Origin: Macrotis lagotis
Taxonomy: Eukaryota > Chordata > Mammalia > Peramelemorphia > Peramelidae
DNA length: 64,000 nt
Assembly (NCBI RefSeq): GCF_037893015.1
Contig: NC_133658.1
Coordinates: 888,586,492 to 888,650,491 of the forward strand
Direction of reading: 5' to 3'
Shown: piece by piece, positions 22,276-33,559 of the stretch
How the letters are laid out: each line of letters begins with the position of its first letter
Numbering within the stretch: position 1 is the first letter of the stretch
Program-made: the position numbers and the translations under genes
Notes under the pieces: generated by a model
Databases searched by the model: none
Told to the model about the DNA's origin: nothing
The model's input: the letters and a program-made list of their open reading frames with translations, nothing else

Positions 22276-22281
22276 AATAAA
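22276..22281 (+). terminator. RPL22: RPL22 poly(A) signal AATAAA
   Basis: Canonical AATAAA lies 39 bases after the stop, giving a very short 3' UTR typical of ribosomal protein genes. A GT-rich stretch (AAAGTGGTGGTTATCCTTGT) follows. Confidence 0.9.
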
Positions 22282-22299
22282 ACTTGAACCAAAGTGGTG

Positions 22300-24190
22300 G
22301 TTATCCTTGTCTTTCTGCACTGTGGATTGTACAGGATACTGGAAACAATTGGAAAGGGCTTTGGTTGGGCTGCTGTGTACTCTTCAACACTGAGCTGCTT
22401 CTGCTTGGGGATTTCAGTTTGGAATGTAACAGTGCCAAATTGGAAGTGAAAAAAAAAGTCATTTTAAAGGGACCTGATATAAATTCTGACTGCTTTGAAC
22501 CAGGTCCTCAAGGACCTTTTGCTTAGAAAAAGGCAGTCAGAGATTTGAGCCCTTCCACTTAGTGACTTTGGAGGAAAATATTCCCTCAATTAGTAAGTTT
22601 TGTCTGTCTCTTTCCTCAAGGAAATTGATAGACAATTGCTACAGATATGGGGCTCTTAGTTTATTAAAAAAAAACAATTGATTTTTCCTTTGAGGCCCTT
22701 TAAATCAGATTGGAAACTGTTACTTGAACAAAAGTACTTGCAAAAAAAAATTCCTGGGACATTTGGCTGAATTCCCTGTTTTGATGAAAAATTAGACCTG
22801 GACAGGAAGCTGCTTTGAATAGCCCTTTTCCTATCCAAAATAAAAGATAGTCCATTATCTTGAATGACAATCTGTCCTGCAGAATTGGGCATGGGATGTG
22901 ACAAAAGTATGATTTAAATGGAGTAAGTCTGTACAAGGATATATATTAGTCAATAGCCATTGTTGGAAAAATCCTAATTTTTGCTGTGCAGCTGCAGACA
23001 GTGGCCTCCAGCAGGGGGAGCCAGAGATAAGGAACAACTGTTTACCAAACTGTAATGGTGGTCTACACTGCAGGACTACTGTTGGCCATAAAGGAAGACT
23101 CCATGGCAATAGAAACCAAAATGGGACACTAAGAAATATCAGAGATTCTACCAGGCTAGTTCTAGAATAAAGATTTTCTAACAAATAAGCTTGCAAGTTG
23201 ATAAACTTGAGATAGAATAAAGCCCAAGTTCCTGGTGAGGAGAATGAGATAGGTGGTCTCTAGGTTTTCATTTTGCCATTAAAATTAGAAATGGGGAGGG
23301 ATATGATTAAAGTTATAATGACATTACGACGAAAGACAGAACATTTTTGAGATTGAATTTAAGAAACATTTTCCAAGTATTTTAGGAACTAATTCTGCTG
23401 GAGCTTTCTCCTGTTTACAATTAAGTGTACTTGTGTGTATAGAACTTCCAATGCCTGCAGCCAATTTCCCTGGCTCTGCTGGGTGGTTGGAGGTGGTGGG
23501 CCAATGGCCAGCAATCAGCTTAGACTAGCTTTAGAACAGAACTACCTGGGAGGTGTCCAACTTTAGCTCCTACTTGTGGTTTGAGGTAATCAAGTGAGAA
23601 TTTAGTATTTTGACTTGTGGAAAATTCCTGGACAAATCCCACTGTTGTGTAAATAAATGATCCCTGAAGAAGGAATGTTTCTATAATTCTCTTTACCCTA
23701 TAATAGGATTTTCCCAACTTATGGGGTCACGAGTCATTCTTTAGAGTGGCACAATGATTATATATGGCTTTGTCACATTTATTAAGTTACATTAAATGTT
23801 ACAATTGAGGTTTGAGAATATAGTCTGTTCCAGTGGCCATCTATCTACCAAAAGAAAGCACTGTCTGCAGAGATTTCTAGTGGGGTTGTTAAAAGCATTC
23901 TGGGTTGAAAATTGGCAACTAAGAATTTTTTAAACTAATGCTCATCCCAGATTTTTAAACTTGTATAAGACTTAAGTTCATTGATTTTTTTAAAGATGCT
24001 TTTTTGAGCTCTTGTAATGAGGCATTTGATCATATTTTATATTAAAGTGGCTAATGTGGCTATGGTTCTTGTGCGAGGACTATTTTTTAAGACCTGACTG
24101 CAGTTTTTTGCCTTTTGTTTGCTTTTGTTTTTAATTTACATTACAGTTATTTCCCAGTATAATCTAAATCAAGTCGGACAATTTGTGCAT
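22300..24190. other. RPL22 downstream flank, mostly unique
   Basis: No SINE, L1 or L2 text that I recognise. Several short minus-strand frames (22656-23196, 23520-23717) lack start-site or family support. Confidence 0.45.
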
Positions 24191-24194
24191 TATT

Positions 24195-24335
24195 TCAACC
24201 TGGAATTTGGAGTCCTGGGGATCAGATTCTGGTTCTTCTGTTCACTGCTTATGTGACTTTGGGCAAGCCATTTAACCTCTCTGTGACCTCAGGTCATCTT
24301 GTCCCATCCCTTGCCTATGGTTACTCTCCCAGTGA
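24195..24335 (+). mobile_element. MIR-type SINE remnant
   Basis: GGAATTTGGAGTCCTGGGG, TTATGTGACTTTGGGCAAGC and CATTTAACCTCTCTGTG follow a plus-strand MIR. Confidence 0.6.
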
Positions 24336-24739
24336 GCAGCAATGTGAGTCCAGACTCTATAACATGTGGGAGGTTTGGATTTGTGACACTGGAGGTATCT
24401 TCAACTTTAAACCTATTACTGACCTGTGGAGGAAAGGCGAGTTTCCTCATGCTTGTGATCAAGATTGGTCTTATCTCATTTGGTCTCAATTCTTTGAATT
24501 TAGCTTCTTTTTGTCATTTAAATTTGCTTTGATGCCTTTTACTTTTCTACTAGTCATTTCCCCAATGAGTCTCCCCCACCCCCCACTCCCATTGAGCCCT
24601 CCTCACTGAAGGAGATACAATGACCCATCAGTGTAAACCTCTCACACTCATCTTCAGCTTTGTACTCGGTGGAGGGAAGGGGCTGTCATCAATTCTGCAG
24701 GAGCTAGTTTGGTTTTGAAATTACTTTGCCTTTTATCTT

Positions 24740-25105
24740 TTTTTTTCTGTTGTTTTAGTATTTTTGTATTCATTGTTCTCTTGTTTCTGCTTTTTTAAAA
24801 CAAGTCTTCCACGTTTTTTCATTCCTTCTGTCAGTTGTTATGGCATTATAATGCTCCATTACATTCATATGACAGTTTGGTTGTTCCCCAGTTGATGGGC
24901 ACCCACTCTTGTTTCAAATTCTTTGCTGCAACAGAAATTACAACTGAATATTTTGATGCCCGTGGGACTCTCCCATTTGGCTCTGATTTCTGGGCATATG
25001 TCCAGTAGCAGGGTCAGAGGGTAGAGCTTGGTCAGTGACTTTCACTGATTATTTGTTGATCTCTACAGCAACAGAAATGCAATCCTCTGGAGTTATCCAG
25101 TTATT
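24740..25105 (-). mobile_element. L1 3'-UTR remnant
   Basis: GCATTATAATGCTCCATTAC, TTGTTCCCCAGTTGATGGGC and GGGCATATGTCCAGTAGCAG follow the minus-strand marsupial L1 3' end. Confidence 0.7.
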
Positions 25106-25908
25106 TCCTATTCAAGTGACATTTGTCCATTATGAATCTATGCCTGTCATGTGGTGGACATTTCCTTTTTCACAGTTGTGGGATAAGTGCTAATGATAAT
25201 TCTGGAAGTGCTTTTGGTTTACTTCCTCTATAGTATCTGGGTTTGCTATAACCCACTTGAACATTGGTCTTCCTGGGTCTCCCAGCGAAGAGGCTGGAGG
25301 ATTACTTTGGCTGCTTAGCACTGGAGACCCATGGAATACCACTGCCTAGGAATCTGAATTGGGATTTTTGACTTGCTCAAACTGAATTTTGGATCACTTG
25401 TTTTTGGAGATGTTGCCCTCCCTACCTGGTGGGTTTAAAATGTGCTGTTACATGAATCCGGGATTTGAAACGTTCACTGTTATCAAAATGGTCTACCAAC
25501 TCTGCAAGTCAAAAGCATTGGACATCACTGGAGTGATAATAGTGCTAAGACTGAAATGCTGACCTCCATCTAGGAATTTCTTAAAGGTTGATACTCATTC
25601 AGCCTTTGAAGTTATTTTCTTAAGTGTCCCTTTTCAGCTATCAAATGATTTTTTTCTCACTGATGCCCAACAGCATGGTGATAATTCTAAAGAAAAAGCT
25701 TCCATGTATCAAAAATCCTGTCCCCCAGAATTTACCAAAATTCCTTTCAATTCTAGACATTATACTTAATGCCCATTACTTTGATTAATGCCCATTACCT
25801 GTGTAAACTGGAGGGCCAGGAGCACTTGCTTATCCAGATTGGAGATGTCCCTCCTAGAGGACTCAGTTCAGACTTGTACTTATTTGTGCAATCATTGAAC
25901 AAAGTGGG
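25106..25908. other. Intergenic, nothing recognised
   Basis: Mixed-composition DNA with no open frame of note and no repeat I can name. Confidence 0.4.
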
Positions 25909-25920
25909 AAAAGTGGTAAG

Positions 25921-26064
25921 CAGGGTGGCTAGATGGTGCAATGGATAGAGCACTGGCCCTAGAGTTAGGAGTACCTGAGTTCAAATGTGGTCTCAGATAA
26001 TAATTACCTAGCTGTGTGACCGTGGGCAAGTCACTTAATCCCATTGCCTTGCAAAACTTAAAAA
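25921..26064 (+). mobile_element. SINE type A with target duplication
   Basis: GGGTGGCTAGATGGTGCAAT to GCCTTGCAAAACTTAAA, with AAGTGGTAAGCAG repeated on both sides (about 25911 and 26065). Confidence 0.92.
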
Positions 26065-26689
26065 AAGTGGTAAGCAGATGAAAACAATATGGATTGAATG
26101 AAATCTGAAAAGGGTCAGATGTTGCTTTGTGGGTTTTAACTTGTTTTGAGTTAAAGCTACTGCAATCTTGGGTCACATTGGTAGGGAGCTGATAGTCATA
26201 CAATCTATCTTCTGCTCTGGTCAGGTCATATCTAGAGTATTTAGTCAGTTCTAGGCTAATGTTTTATTACAGACATTGGCAAACTAGAGGACATGTGGAG
26301 CAGGATAATGATGACCTAGGACTTTACAACCACAGGGTATGTGCTTGGAGAAGGAGGTCCTGCTTGGGGGGGAGCCCTACCCAGTAATACCAGGAAACTG
26401 GATGAAGTAGATTTAAGGTTGATGTAGGAGAATTGTCTTGCTCAGCATCCCATCGCAAGGAGACACTAGGCAATTGTCATCCTGACCCACTTGTTGAGTT
26501 AAAAACTTCTTTGGAGTGTGGCTTACTTCAGTGACCACATAAGGAACTCATACTTGTTCTAGCCCTGTGGCCATAGAAAGGAAAGGAAGTCTTGTCCTAC
26601 CCTATCCAACCTTGGCAGCTTATGGCCTAGTTGGGGGATTTAAGGCCACCCTGCAGAACTGATAATGGAGCACAAAGCTAGGAAGTGGG

Positions 26690-27200
26690 AAACTGGAGTT
26701 CTGTTTTTGACTCTTTGTGATCAGTAGGTGTGCACCTAAATAACTCGTGCCTCTTTTTTAATCTGTCAAATGGAAGTAATAACTGCCTTATCAAACCACA
26801 GGGATCTTGAGGACCAAATGATGGAATGTTTGCTATTTTTCAATTAGATAATCAGGAGAAATAAGCATTTATATAATATCTAGCATAGGTCAAGTACTAT
26901 ATAGTAAGTGCTTTACAAATATCTCGTTTAATATTCTCACAACACCACAAGGGTAATGTTATTCTCTTTACAATTGAGGAAATGAGACATGGAGGTTAAG
27001 TGACTTGGCCAAGGTCACTCAACTAGAAAGTGCCAGATAAGAGAGAGCCTTAAGGATCTGGTTTCAAATCTAGCTTGACCACTTTGTTCTGTGACTTTGA
27101 TAGTTTTATCTTCTCCAAGCCTTACTTTCTTCATCTTTCAAATGGAGTATGTGTAGAGGGGAACTCTAATTAATCTCTTCTAGCTCTTGAGCTTTAATTC
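26690..27200. mobile_element. MIR-type SINE remnants
   Basis: GTAAGTGCTTTACAAATATC, TTTACAATTGAGGAAATGAG and GTTAAGTGACTTGGCCAAGG (26870-27020, minus-strand order) are flanked by weaker plus-strand MIR text on both sides. Confidence 0.6.
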
Positions 27201-27879
27201 CATGGGTCTATCAATCATAGAATTTTAGAGCTGGAAGAAACCATGGCAATCTTCCCATCTTCTCCTGACAGGGGATCTGGAGGTTGAAGCCCAAGATTCT
27301 GTTACCTGATTAGTAGCAACCACAGGCCTAGAAACCAAGGAATGTCATTCCAGAACCCCATGCAGTCATTGTTTTCTGTTGTCCCAGTAGGCTTCAGAAT
27401 TGACCGGCACTGTGGGCCCTACCAGCTGTGCCAACTGTCCTTACAGGGTCTCGGCTGTATGAGATTGACTGTGCCCATCAGAGGACTTGGAGAAATCACT
27501 GTGCCTAACCAGTATTGAAAGACACTGAATGGAAATAGAGACTTTGGTTTTTAGGTCTTAGATTCGAATTAAATGTCTTTGATGAGGCCTAGCCCACAGA
27601 GTGTGGAGATGATCTACTGGAGGAGAGGAATTCTATGTGGACATGAGAGCTAACCCAAGAATTTGGGGTTTGTATCCCAGAGATAAAATGCAGAGTGAAA
27701 GCTATTCTAATGAGAATTTTTAAAGAGTAAATATTTTTCTCCACTGCTGCAATTTCCTTCCAACAAAAATAACCCTCTGTAATGATGGATTGTATTTATT
27801 CCAGACTCCTCGACCCAGTGACCAATTTGATGTGAGTCTTATTCTGCACCTTTATCTCCTACCTCTGCTGAGAGGATCC

Positions 27880-28090
27880 ATTCTTGCTTCATTCTTTCAT
27901 CTCCCCATTAAGTCCTACCTTTCCTAATCTTTGCTACTAGTATCTCCCTTTTAAGAAGATCTCCACTTCTCCCCATTTGACTGTTAGATCTGCCCAAGGA
28001 GGGACTGTTTCTGAATTTCTTTGTATCCCAGAGCTTAACACAGGGTCTGGCACATTGTAAACACTTAATAAATGTCCATTGACTTGACTC
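27880..28090 (+). mobile_element. L2 3' end
   Basis: TAACACAGGGTCTGGCACAT and ACACTTAATAAATGTCCATT are the classic L2 terminal text. Confidence 0.8.
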
Positions 28091-28656
28091 TGGAGTTGTG
28101 ATTCATTGCATTAATCAGAGTTCCAATGTCCCTTCGTTCCTTTACATTTGTGTAATCATTGTATCATCTATTCTCTCAGTCCTTATTGCTTTACTCTAGT
28201 CAGTTCATGCATAGTCTTCTCAAATTTCTTTGAATTTTTCATATTTGTCATTTCTTATGTCAAAATGCCGTTTCCCCCCGTCATCCTTCAGTCAATGGAT
28301 ACTCCATTCCAGAAAGCATTTATCAAACCTATACTCCATACAAAAGGGCACAGAAGCAACATGAAAAACATCTGCTCTTTAAAAAGATTTCTCTTGTCAA
28401 CTCATGGTAGAAAGAGATAGCATAGCCTGGCCTTAGAGACCAGGAAGATTAAGAAATTACCCCGACACCCTGGCTCTGTGACCCTTGCCAAGTCACTTGA
28501 GTCAGTCAGCAATCAAGTTACTATAATACATCTATGTGTCAGACATAATGATAATTACAGAGAATGCAAAGAAACACAAAAACAAGCTGGGAAAAGATCA
28601 GAAATTGCCCCCTGCCCTCAAGGAGTTTATAATCTAATTGAGAAGACAACATGCAG

Positions 28657-28661
28657 CTCTA

Positions 28662-28718
<57 letters not shown>

Positions 28719-28719
28719 C
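28657..28719 (+). repeat. (TATC)n microsatellite
   Basis: About 15 ATCT units without interruption. Short frames reading repeated YLSI residues are artefacts. Confidence 0.97.
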
Positions 28720-29309
28720 AGACCCCCTCATCTGTTAGCTTTGCAATTGTTAAAAAAGGAATTAAGATTAGCCCATTCCCGATTCATTGAAGTCTCAGCA
28801 ACTCTTTATGATCACTTTCTCTGTAAACTATCTTTTTAATGATATATTCTAGAACTGAATAGAATTCCTATTCTGGCAACCTGGTTCTGGAGCTCCTTTT
28901 TTTAAAAATCTGGATATTGTCTTCTTTCCTCATGCTGTAGCATATCTCTTATTTTCCACAATTTAAGCCTCTCATTTTAAAGATGAAGAAACTAAAATCC
29001 AGAGAAATTAAATATGTAGGCCATGTAGCTACTTAGAACCAGAGCTGGGATGGGGGCCCTAGCCCTTGACTCCAGATTTAATGTCCTTGTCACTTTACCA
29101 AGAATAGTAATCACCTTGAGGGCAGGGATAGGGTGATTTTTGATTTTGTCTCTTTCCAGCTGCTAGTACATACTAGATATTTAATCAGTGTTTGTTGATT
29201 TGAATTGCTATGTTAATTTTGATAAGGTATATGATAAGAATAGAATAGAAACCAGTGTAGTATTTTAAGGGCAATCCATTTCTAAGTCTGAATTCTATTG
29301 TTTGAACTT

Positions 29310-29605
29310 TGTTCTTGAAGGGAACCATGATATCAGAGGTGATGCCAGGGTTAAGTAAATGGATTGGATTTGAGTTAGGGGCTGCTGTGCTAAGTCACCA
29401 TCCTTACATTCTCCTTCTGAAGTCAACTGGGTTTGGTAGTCAGGTATGGGTCAGGATGACTGGAGATGGCCCTGAATATGAGGCCTGAATTTGACTTGCC
29501 CAAGGTCATACAGCTATTAAGTATCTAGTCTGACACCAAATTTGAACTCAAGTTCTCCTTACTGTAGAGGTAGTGCTCAATCCACTGTATTATTTAGCTG
29601 CTCAA
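29310..29605 (-). mobile_element. SINE type B, diverged
   Basis: GGAACCATGATATCAGAGG, GTGCTAAGTCACCATCC, GGATGACTGGAGATGGCCC, then GACTTGCCCAAGGTCATACA and a decayed head near TTATTTAGCTGCTC. Confidence 0.8.
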
Positions 29606-29659
29606 CCACAGCTTTTGTTCAGGTCCTTATCACCTCTTTCTTGGACTGTTGTAATAGCC

Positions 29660-29784
29660 CTTTTTTGTTTTTTGTTTTTGGAGGCATTTGGGTTAAGTGA
29701 CATGCCCAGGATCACACAGCAAGTTAAATTTCTCCTGACTCCAGGGCCAGTACTTTATCCACTGCACCACTTAGCCGCCCCTCA
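29660..29784 (-). mobile_element. SINE type A, shortened
   Basis: TTTTTTGTTTTTTGTTTTTG, TTAAGTGACATGCCCAGGAT, ending ACCACTTAGCCGCCCC. The middle is deleted. Confidence 0.83.
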
Positions 29785-29889
29785 GCCTAGTGTTTTAAGG
29801 CTGTCTACAATAATTTTCCTTTCACTCACCCTGCTTCTATTGGCATGGCCTGCTAGCGGCTCTACCCCATTTCTTCAGTGTACTTGCTA

Positions 29890-30225
29890 CTGATGTTCCA
29901 GTTTTCTTCAAAGCCCAGTTCAGGGTCTCCTCTTACACCAAGGCCTGTCTTTTTCATGGAAGCCCATGCTTGAAAATCAGAGGCTCTGGCTTCAAATCTT
30001 CCCCTTGTACTTTGAGCCTTTCTCTAAAATGAGGGATTGACGGGGTCCATGAAGTCCCTGTAGATCTATGATTATGCCCCAAATTGTCCTTCCCCCCTTG
30101 AAATAATTGCATTTACTTATTTTTATACATATTAAACACTTCTCTCTAGCAAAATATGTTTCTTGAGGGCAGGAAATATTTTGTAGGTACTGTGTCCTGT
30201 ACATGGTAGGTACTTGTCTCTTGAA
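29890..30225 (+). mobile_element. L2 3' fragment interrupted by MIR-like text
   Basis: TCAAAGCCCAGTTCAGGGTC and TTTCTTGAGGGCAGGAAATA belong to L2. AAAATCAGAGGCTCTGGCTT to AATGAGGGATTGAC between them is MIR-like. Confidence 0.55.
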
Positions 30226-30229
30226 TTAA

Positions 30230-31400
30230 GTTCTTCACCCAGGCTGTGAAAGGAGATATTGAATGGTGTTAGTGAGACAAGGAGCCTCAACCAGACTAGG
30301 AAGGGTGAGAAGTCTTGGCAGCAGTCTTGGACTCAGGCCCCTTGCTTTTCCTGCCTCACTGTCACTTTCATTTCCCTCTCCCTACTTAGGCACTCAGCCC
30401 TCTGGGTGGCGGCTCCCTAAAAGCCCAGTGGGATGTAGGACCTCAAATCCTTTCAGTTCTTTGCAGACCGTGATGCCAGATTGGTGGCAGAGCAGATGTA
30501 AAGTTTAGATAAGAGTCCCCTCATGGGGTTTGCAAATGACCAAAGAACAGATGGGTTGGGTGTTATTTAGAGATTACATCCAGGGGGAAAAGTGGATATT
30601 CCTGATGCTTGTGAGAAACCTTGAGTAGGTTTGCTGAATTCAGTGTTATTTGGTGATGGTGATAGTGACTGTTAGTGGTGAATCACTCAGGAGGAGACTC
30701 CCCTCCATGGAAGGCAAGGAAGTAGGTCTTGGAAATAGACATTAATGATATCTTGCTGGGAAAAAATAACCCAAAAGTGTGAGGCTGATGATGCTAGGTT
30801 CTCCTTGGCTAGGTGCTCAGTGAAAGCAATTGAATGGGATGTTTTCCTCCTAGGAACCTGAAATAAGGAGGAGCCAATTGGTTTGTTTCCTAGAAAGCCC
30901 CGGAGACGGTCACCTTCTTGGCTCTTTTCAGTCTGCCTTCTCTGAGGCTTGGAGGGATAACATTCCAGCCAGTGACTTAAATATCTGCATCCGCAGCACG
31001 ATTTAAAATAAGAAAAGTTGGGCCTGGAGGTGACCGGAGAGTCTCAAGTGCACCGTGGTCCAAGCCGAGACTGGCCATGGAGCAGACTGAGCCGCCCTCC
31101 CTACGCCCCACTGCCTGTGTGAGCAATGAGGACCTTTTCATCTGTGGCCGGCCGGCAATTCATTTGGCCGTGGCTTGGGAGGGATGCCGCTCTACCCGAT
31201 GTCTTTACCTCCCCGGGGAGGGCCCGGCCCTCCAGCCACCACCTGACATTGAGGGCATCGAGTTTCTTGGCAAGAAAGGTCAGTCCGAGTTAGCGCTGCC
31301 CATCTCCTCCCCACCCGGGGCTGGCAGCTTCTAGATCCACCCCTCCCTGCCCAAGTCCCTGGAGGAACTCTGGTCCCAGATTCTCTAACCCCAGTTTAAA
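30230..31400. other. Unique flank upstream of the CHD5 CpG island
   Basis: No repeat recognised. An 85-codon frame at 31077-31334 starts in a good context (GGCCATGGAG) but matches no family I know and may be chance. Confidence 0.4.
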
Positions 31401-32337
31401 GTGATCTGAGATGGGGAGGGCGGGCTAGGTGAAGCGGCCTGCTCGGCCTCGGAGGAAGCCGGGAGCCCTGCGATCGATTGATGCTGGAAGGTAAACATTG
31501 GTTTTCCCCGGTGGGTCCAGCGGCTCACGCCGCCGGTGGCTTGCTCCGTGTCTGTCCGGACCAGAGAGGCGGCGCGGGCTTGCTCCTGCGCCCTGCGGGA
31601 GCCGCTCGGGGCCCTCTCCGGCAGGGTCCGGCGGCTGCGCCCTGGGCCGGCCCAGCCCGGGGGCCCTTTCCAACTTGCAAGTCTTGCTCCCGGCACATGG
31701 CTGGGGAAACTTTGCCGGCGAATCAGAGCGGCTCCAGTCTTCGCAGGAGCTCTCTTCATTATCAAAGCTCTGTTGTGACAGCCCTTTTTTTCCTTTCTCT
31801 TTTTTCCTCCCCAGCTCCAGCGTGGGAATTTGGCTGCCTCTTCTGGCATTTTTGTTAAGAGTTCGAGGTTGGGGGCTGGAGCCCCTGCCCTCTGGTCTTC
31901 CCGGAGACACCCAAACGATGTGGCCCCGAGTGTCAGAGGCAGGTGCATGTCCGGGGCCCCAGGGGCTCACTGAAGCTCCAGCTCGGGACTGGGGCAGGCA
32001 AGCTGGGGAGGAGGGTCAAGGGCCTGGAAGGGCGCTTGGGGCCCCAGAGCAGGAGGGCGGGCGGACTGAGCAGCTCCGGGGCCAGCGCCCAGCGCAGTGC
32101 CTGTGTCTGTGCGAGCAGGGGAGGGGGCTCGTGGGGGCACCCTCTGCCAGCCGGGCTTCTCCCCAGGTTGGCCTGCGGCGGCCAGCTCAGGGCGGGGTCT
32201 GGCGCCCCTGGGCCCGCCGGCCTCCGCCGCCTGCCCTCCCCCGGGGTCCCTGCCCCGGCCTCAGTCCGCGGCTCCCGGCCTTGGGGAGGCGCCCGGCCGT
32301 CCGGCTGCCCGAGCCCCCGGGGCCAGCTCGAGGCGCC

Positions 32338-32635
32338 CCTCCGGGCCGGTCCCTCCCGGCCGGTCCCTCCGGGCCGGTCCTTCCCTGCCGGCCCCTCCGG
32401 GCCGGTCCCTCCGGGCCGGTCCCTCCCCGCCTGCCCCTCCCCGCCGGCCCCTCCGGGCCGGTCCCTCCCCGCCGGCCCCTCCGGGCCGGTCCTTCCCTGC
32501 CGGCCCCTCCGGGCCGGTCCCTCCGGGCCGGTCCCTCCGGGCCGGTCCCTCCCCGCCGGTCCCTCCCCGCCGGCCCCTCCGGGCCGGTCCCTCCGGGCCG
32601 GTCCCTCCCCGCCGGCCCCTCCGGGCCGGTCCCGG
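32338..32635 (+). repeat. 14-bp GC minisatellite upstream of CHD5
   Basis: About 21 units with exact 14-bp spacing. Two main variants alternate irregularly: CCGGGCCGGTCCCT and CCCCGCCGGCCCCT. As 14 is not a multiple of three and the unit has no stop, all three forward frames read the same 14-residue period (rich in G, P, S and R), as do reverse frames. Confidence 0.95.
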
Positions 32636-32654
32636 GTGCGAACTCCCGGCGCGG

Positions 32655-32700
32655 CCGGAACGATGGGATGCGGTTGCCGCGGCAACCAGACTGGACGTCA
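32655..32700 (+). promoter_or_regulatory. CHD5: ETS site, palindromic X-box and CRE-like site
   Basis: CCGGAA (32655-32660) is an ETS core. GGTTGCCGCGGCAACC (32672-32687) is a perfect 16-bp palindrome fitting the RFX X-box pattern GTTGCC-N2-GGCAAC. GGACGTCA (32693-32700) is one base from a full CRE. They lie about 350 bp upstream of the CHD5 start codon, just after the minisatellite. RFX and CREB factors are known to bind such sites; their role here is inferred. Confidence 0.7.
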
Positions 32701-32915
32701 CAATCCGGGCATGTGTGCCCCCCGCCCCCCGCCGTGCCGCCGGCGCCGCCGCCTCCCTGCCTCTGCCGCCGGGCTGCGGGGCGCGGGAGGGCGGAGCGCT
32801 CCGGAGGGGCCGGGCCCAGGCGCTCCGGGGGCTTTTCGGGGAGCGCAGCGACGCGGGCGGATCGGAGGGTGTCGGGGTCCAGGGCCGAGACTTGGGGGGG
32901 CGGGGGGGACGGGTA

Positions 32916-32927
32916 GCCGCCATCTTC
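32916..32927 (-). promoter_or_regulatory. CHD5: YY1-type site near probable CHD5 start
   Basis: GCCGCCATCTTC is a strong YY1 motif (GAAGATGGCGGC on the minus strand), which often sits at or just after TATA-less transcription starts. It lies about 115 bp upstream of the start codon, after a G-rich Sp1-like stretch. Confidence 0.6.
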
Positions 32928-33038
32928 TCGCCGAGCCGGCCTCGCCCGCCGCGCGAGCAGCTCCGGCAGCGCACGGGTTAAGCCTGGCACCGCGCCCCGC
33001 GGGGGGGGCTCCGGTCTCCCCTCCCCCCCGTGCCGGGC

Positions 33039-33126
33039 ATGCGGGGCCCGCTGGGCACAGAGGAGGAGCCGCCGCGGCTGCCCGAGGAGGAGGACGAGGA
33101 GATGGAGAACGAGGAGGACGCGCCAG
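33039..33126 (+). CDS. CHD5: CHD5 first coding exon (5' part of gene only)
   Basis: CHD5 is an SNF2-family, chromodomain and PHD-finger helicase of NuRD-type complexes in neurons and testis nuclei, and a tumour suppressor. Only its N-terminus is here: 29 codons plus one base, MRGPLGTEEEPPRL then an acidic run with EEMENEED, ending at donor GTGAGC (33127), phase 1. The remembered human start MRGPVGTEEELPRL...EEMENED aligns directly. The ATG at 33039 is preferred over the upstream in-frame GTG at 33030. Orientation and position after RPL22 match human synteny. PHD, chromo and helicase exons are outside the window. Confidence 0.85.
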
Positions 33127-33559
33127 GTGAGCGGGCAGCGCCCGAGGGGCCGGGCAGGGGGCAGGGGAGCCGCGCGGGGTCTGCGCCAGGTGGGCACCGG
33201 GGGAGGGGGAGGGGGCGAGACGGGGGCGGCGGGGCGGGGGCGGTGGTCGCGCGGAGCCGGGCGCCCGGGCCGGAGGCTGGGCACGGGCAGCGCCCCGTTG
33301 CCCTCTGCGCGGGTGGGGGCTGGGCCACCGTTTCCAGGTCTCGCCAAGGTGCCAGGCTGAGAGCGGCGGCCGGGGTCAGCCCTCGTGCCCTTGAGTCTTC
33401 TGGGTGTGCGCGTGTGGGGCGTGCGTGTTTGTGGGAGCTGGGGCGGGGGGCTCCGTCGGCATCGGCAAGGGAAGCTTTGGTCTTGGGCTGCATCACACGA
33501 GAGGGTCCCGGGCCTTGGGCCAGGTGGGCATGGGGGCGAGGTGAGGGGGCTTCCCTCCA

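Noticed and set aside
28657-28719. Regularly spaced repeats as a possible CRISPR array
   Set aside because: Simple tetranucleotide repeat without spacers, in a mammalian intergenic region.
28478-28839. Frames with repeated YLSI
   Set aside because: Reading of the (TATC)n microsatellite.
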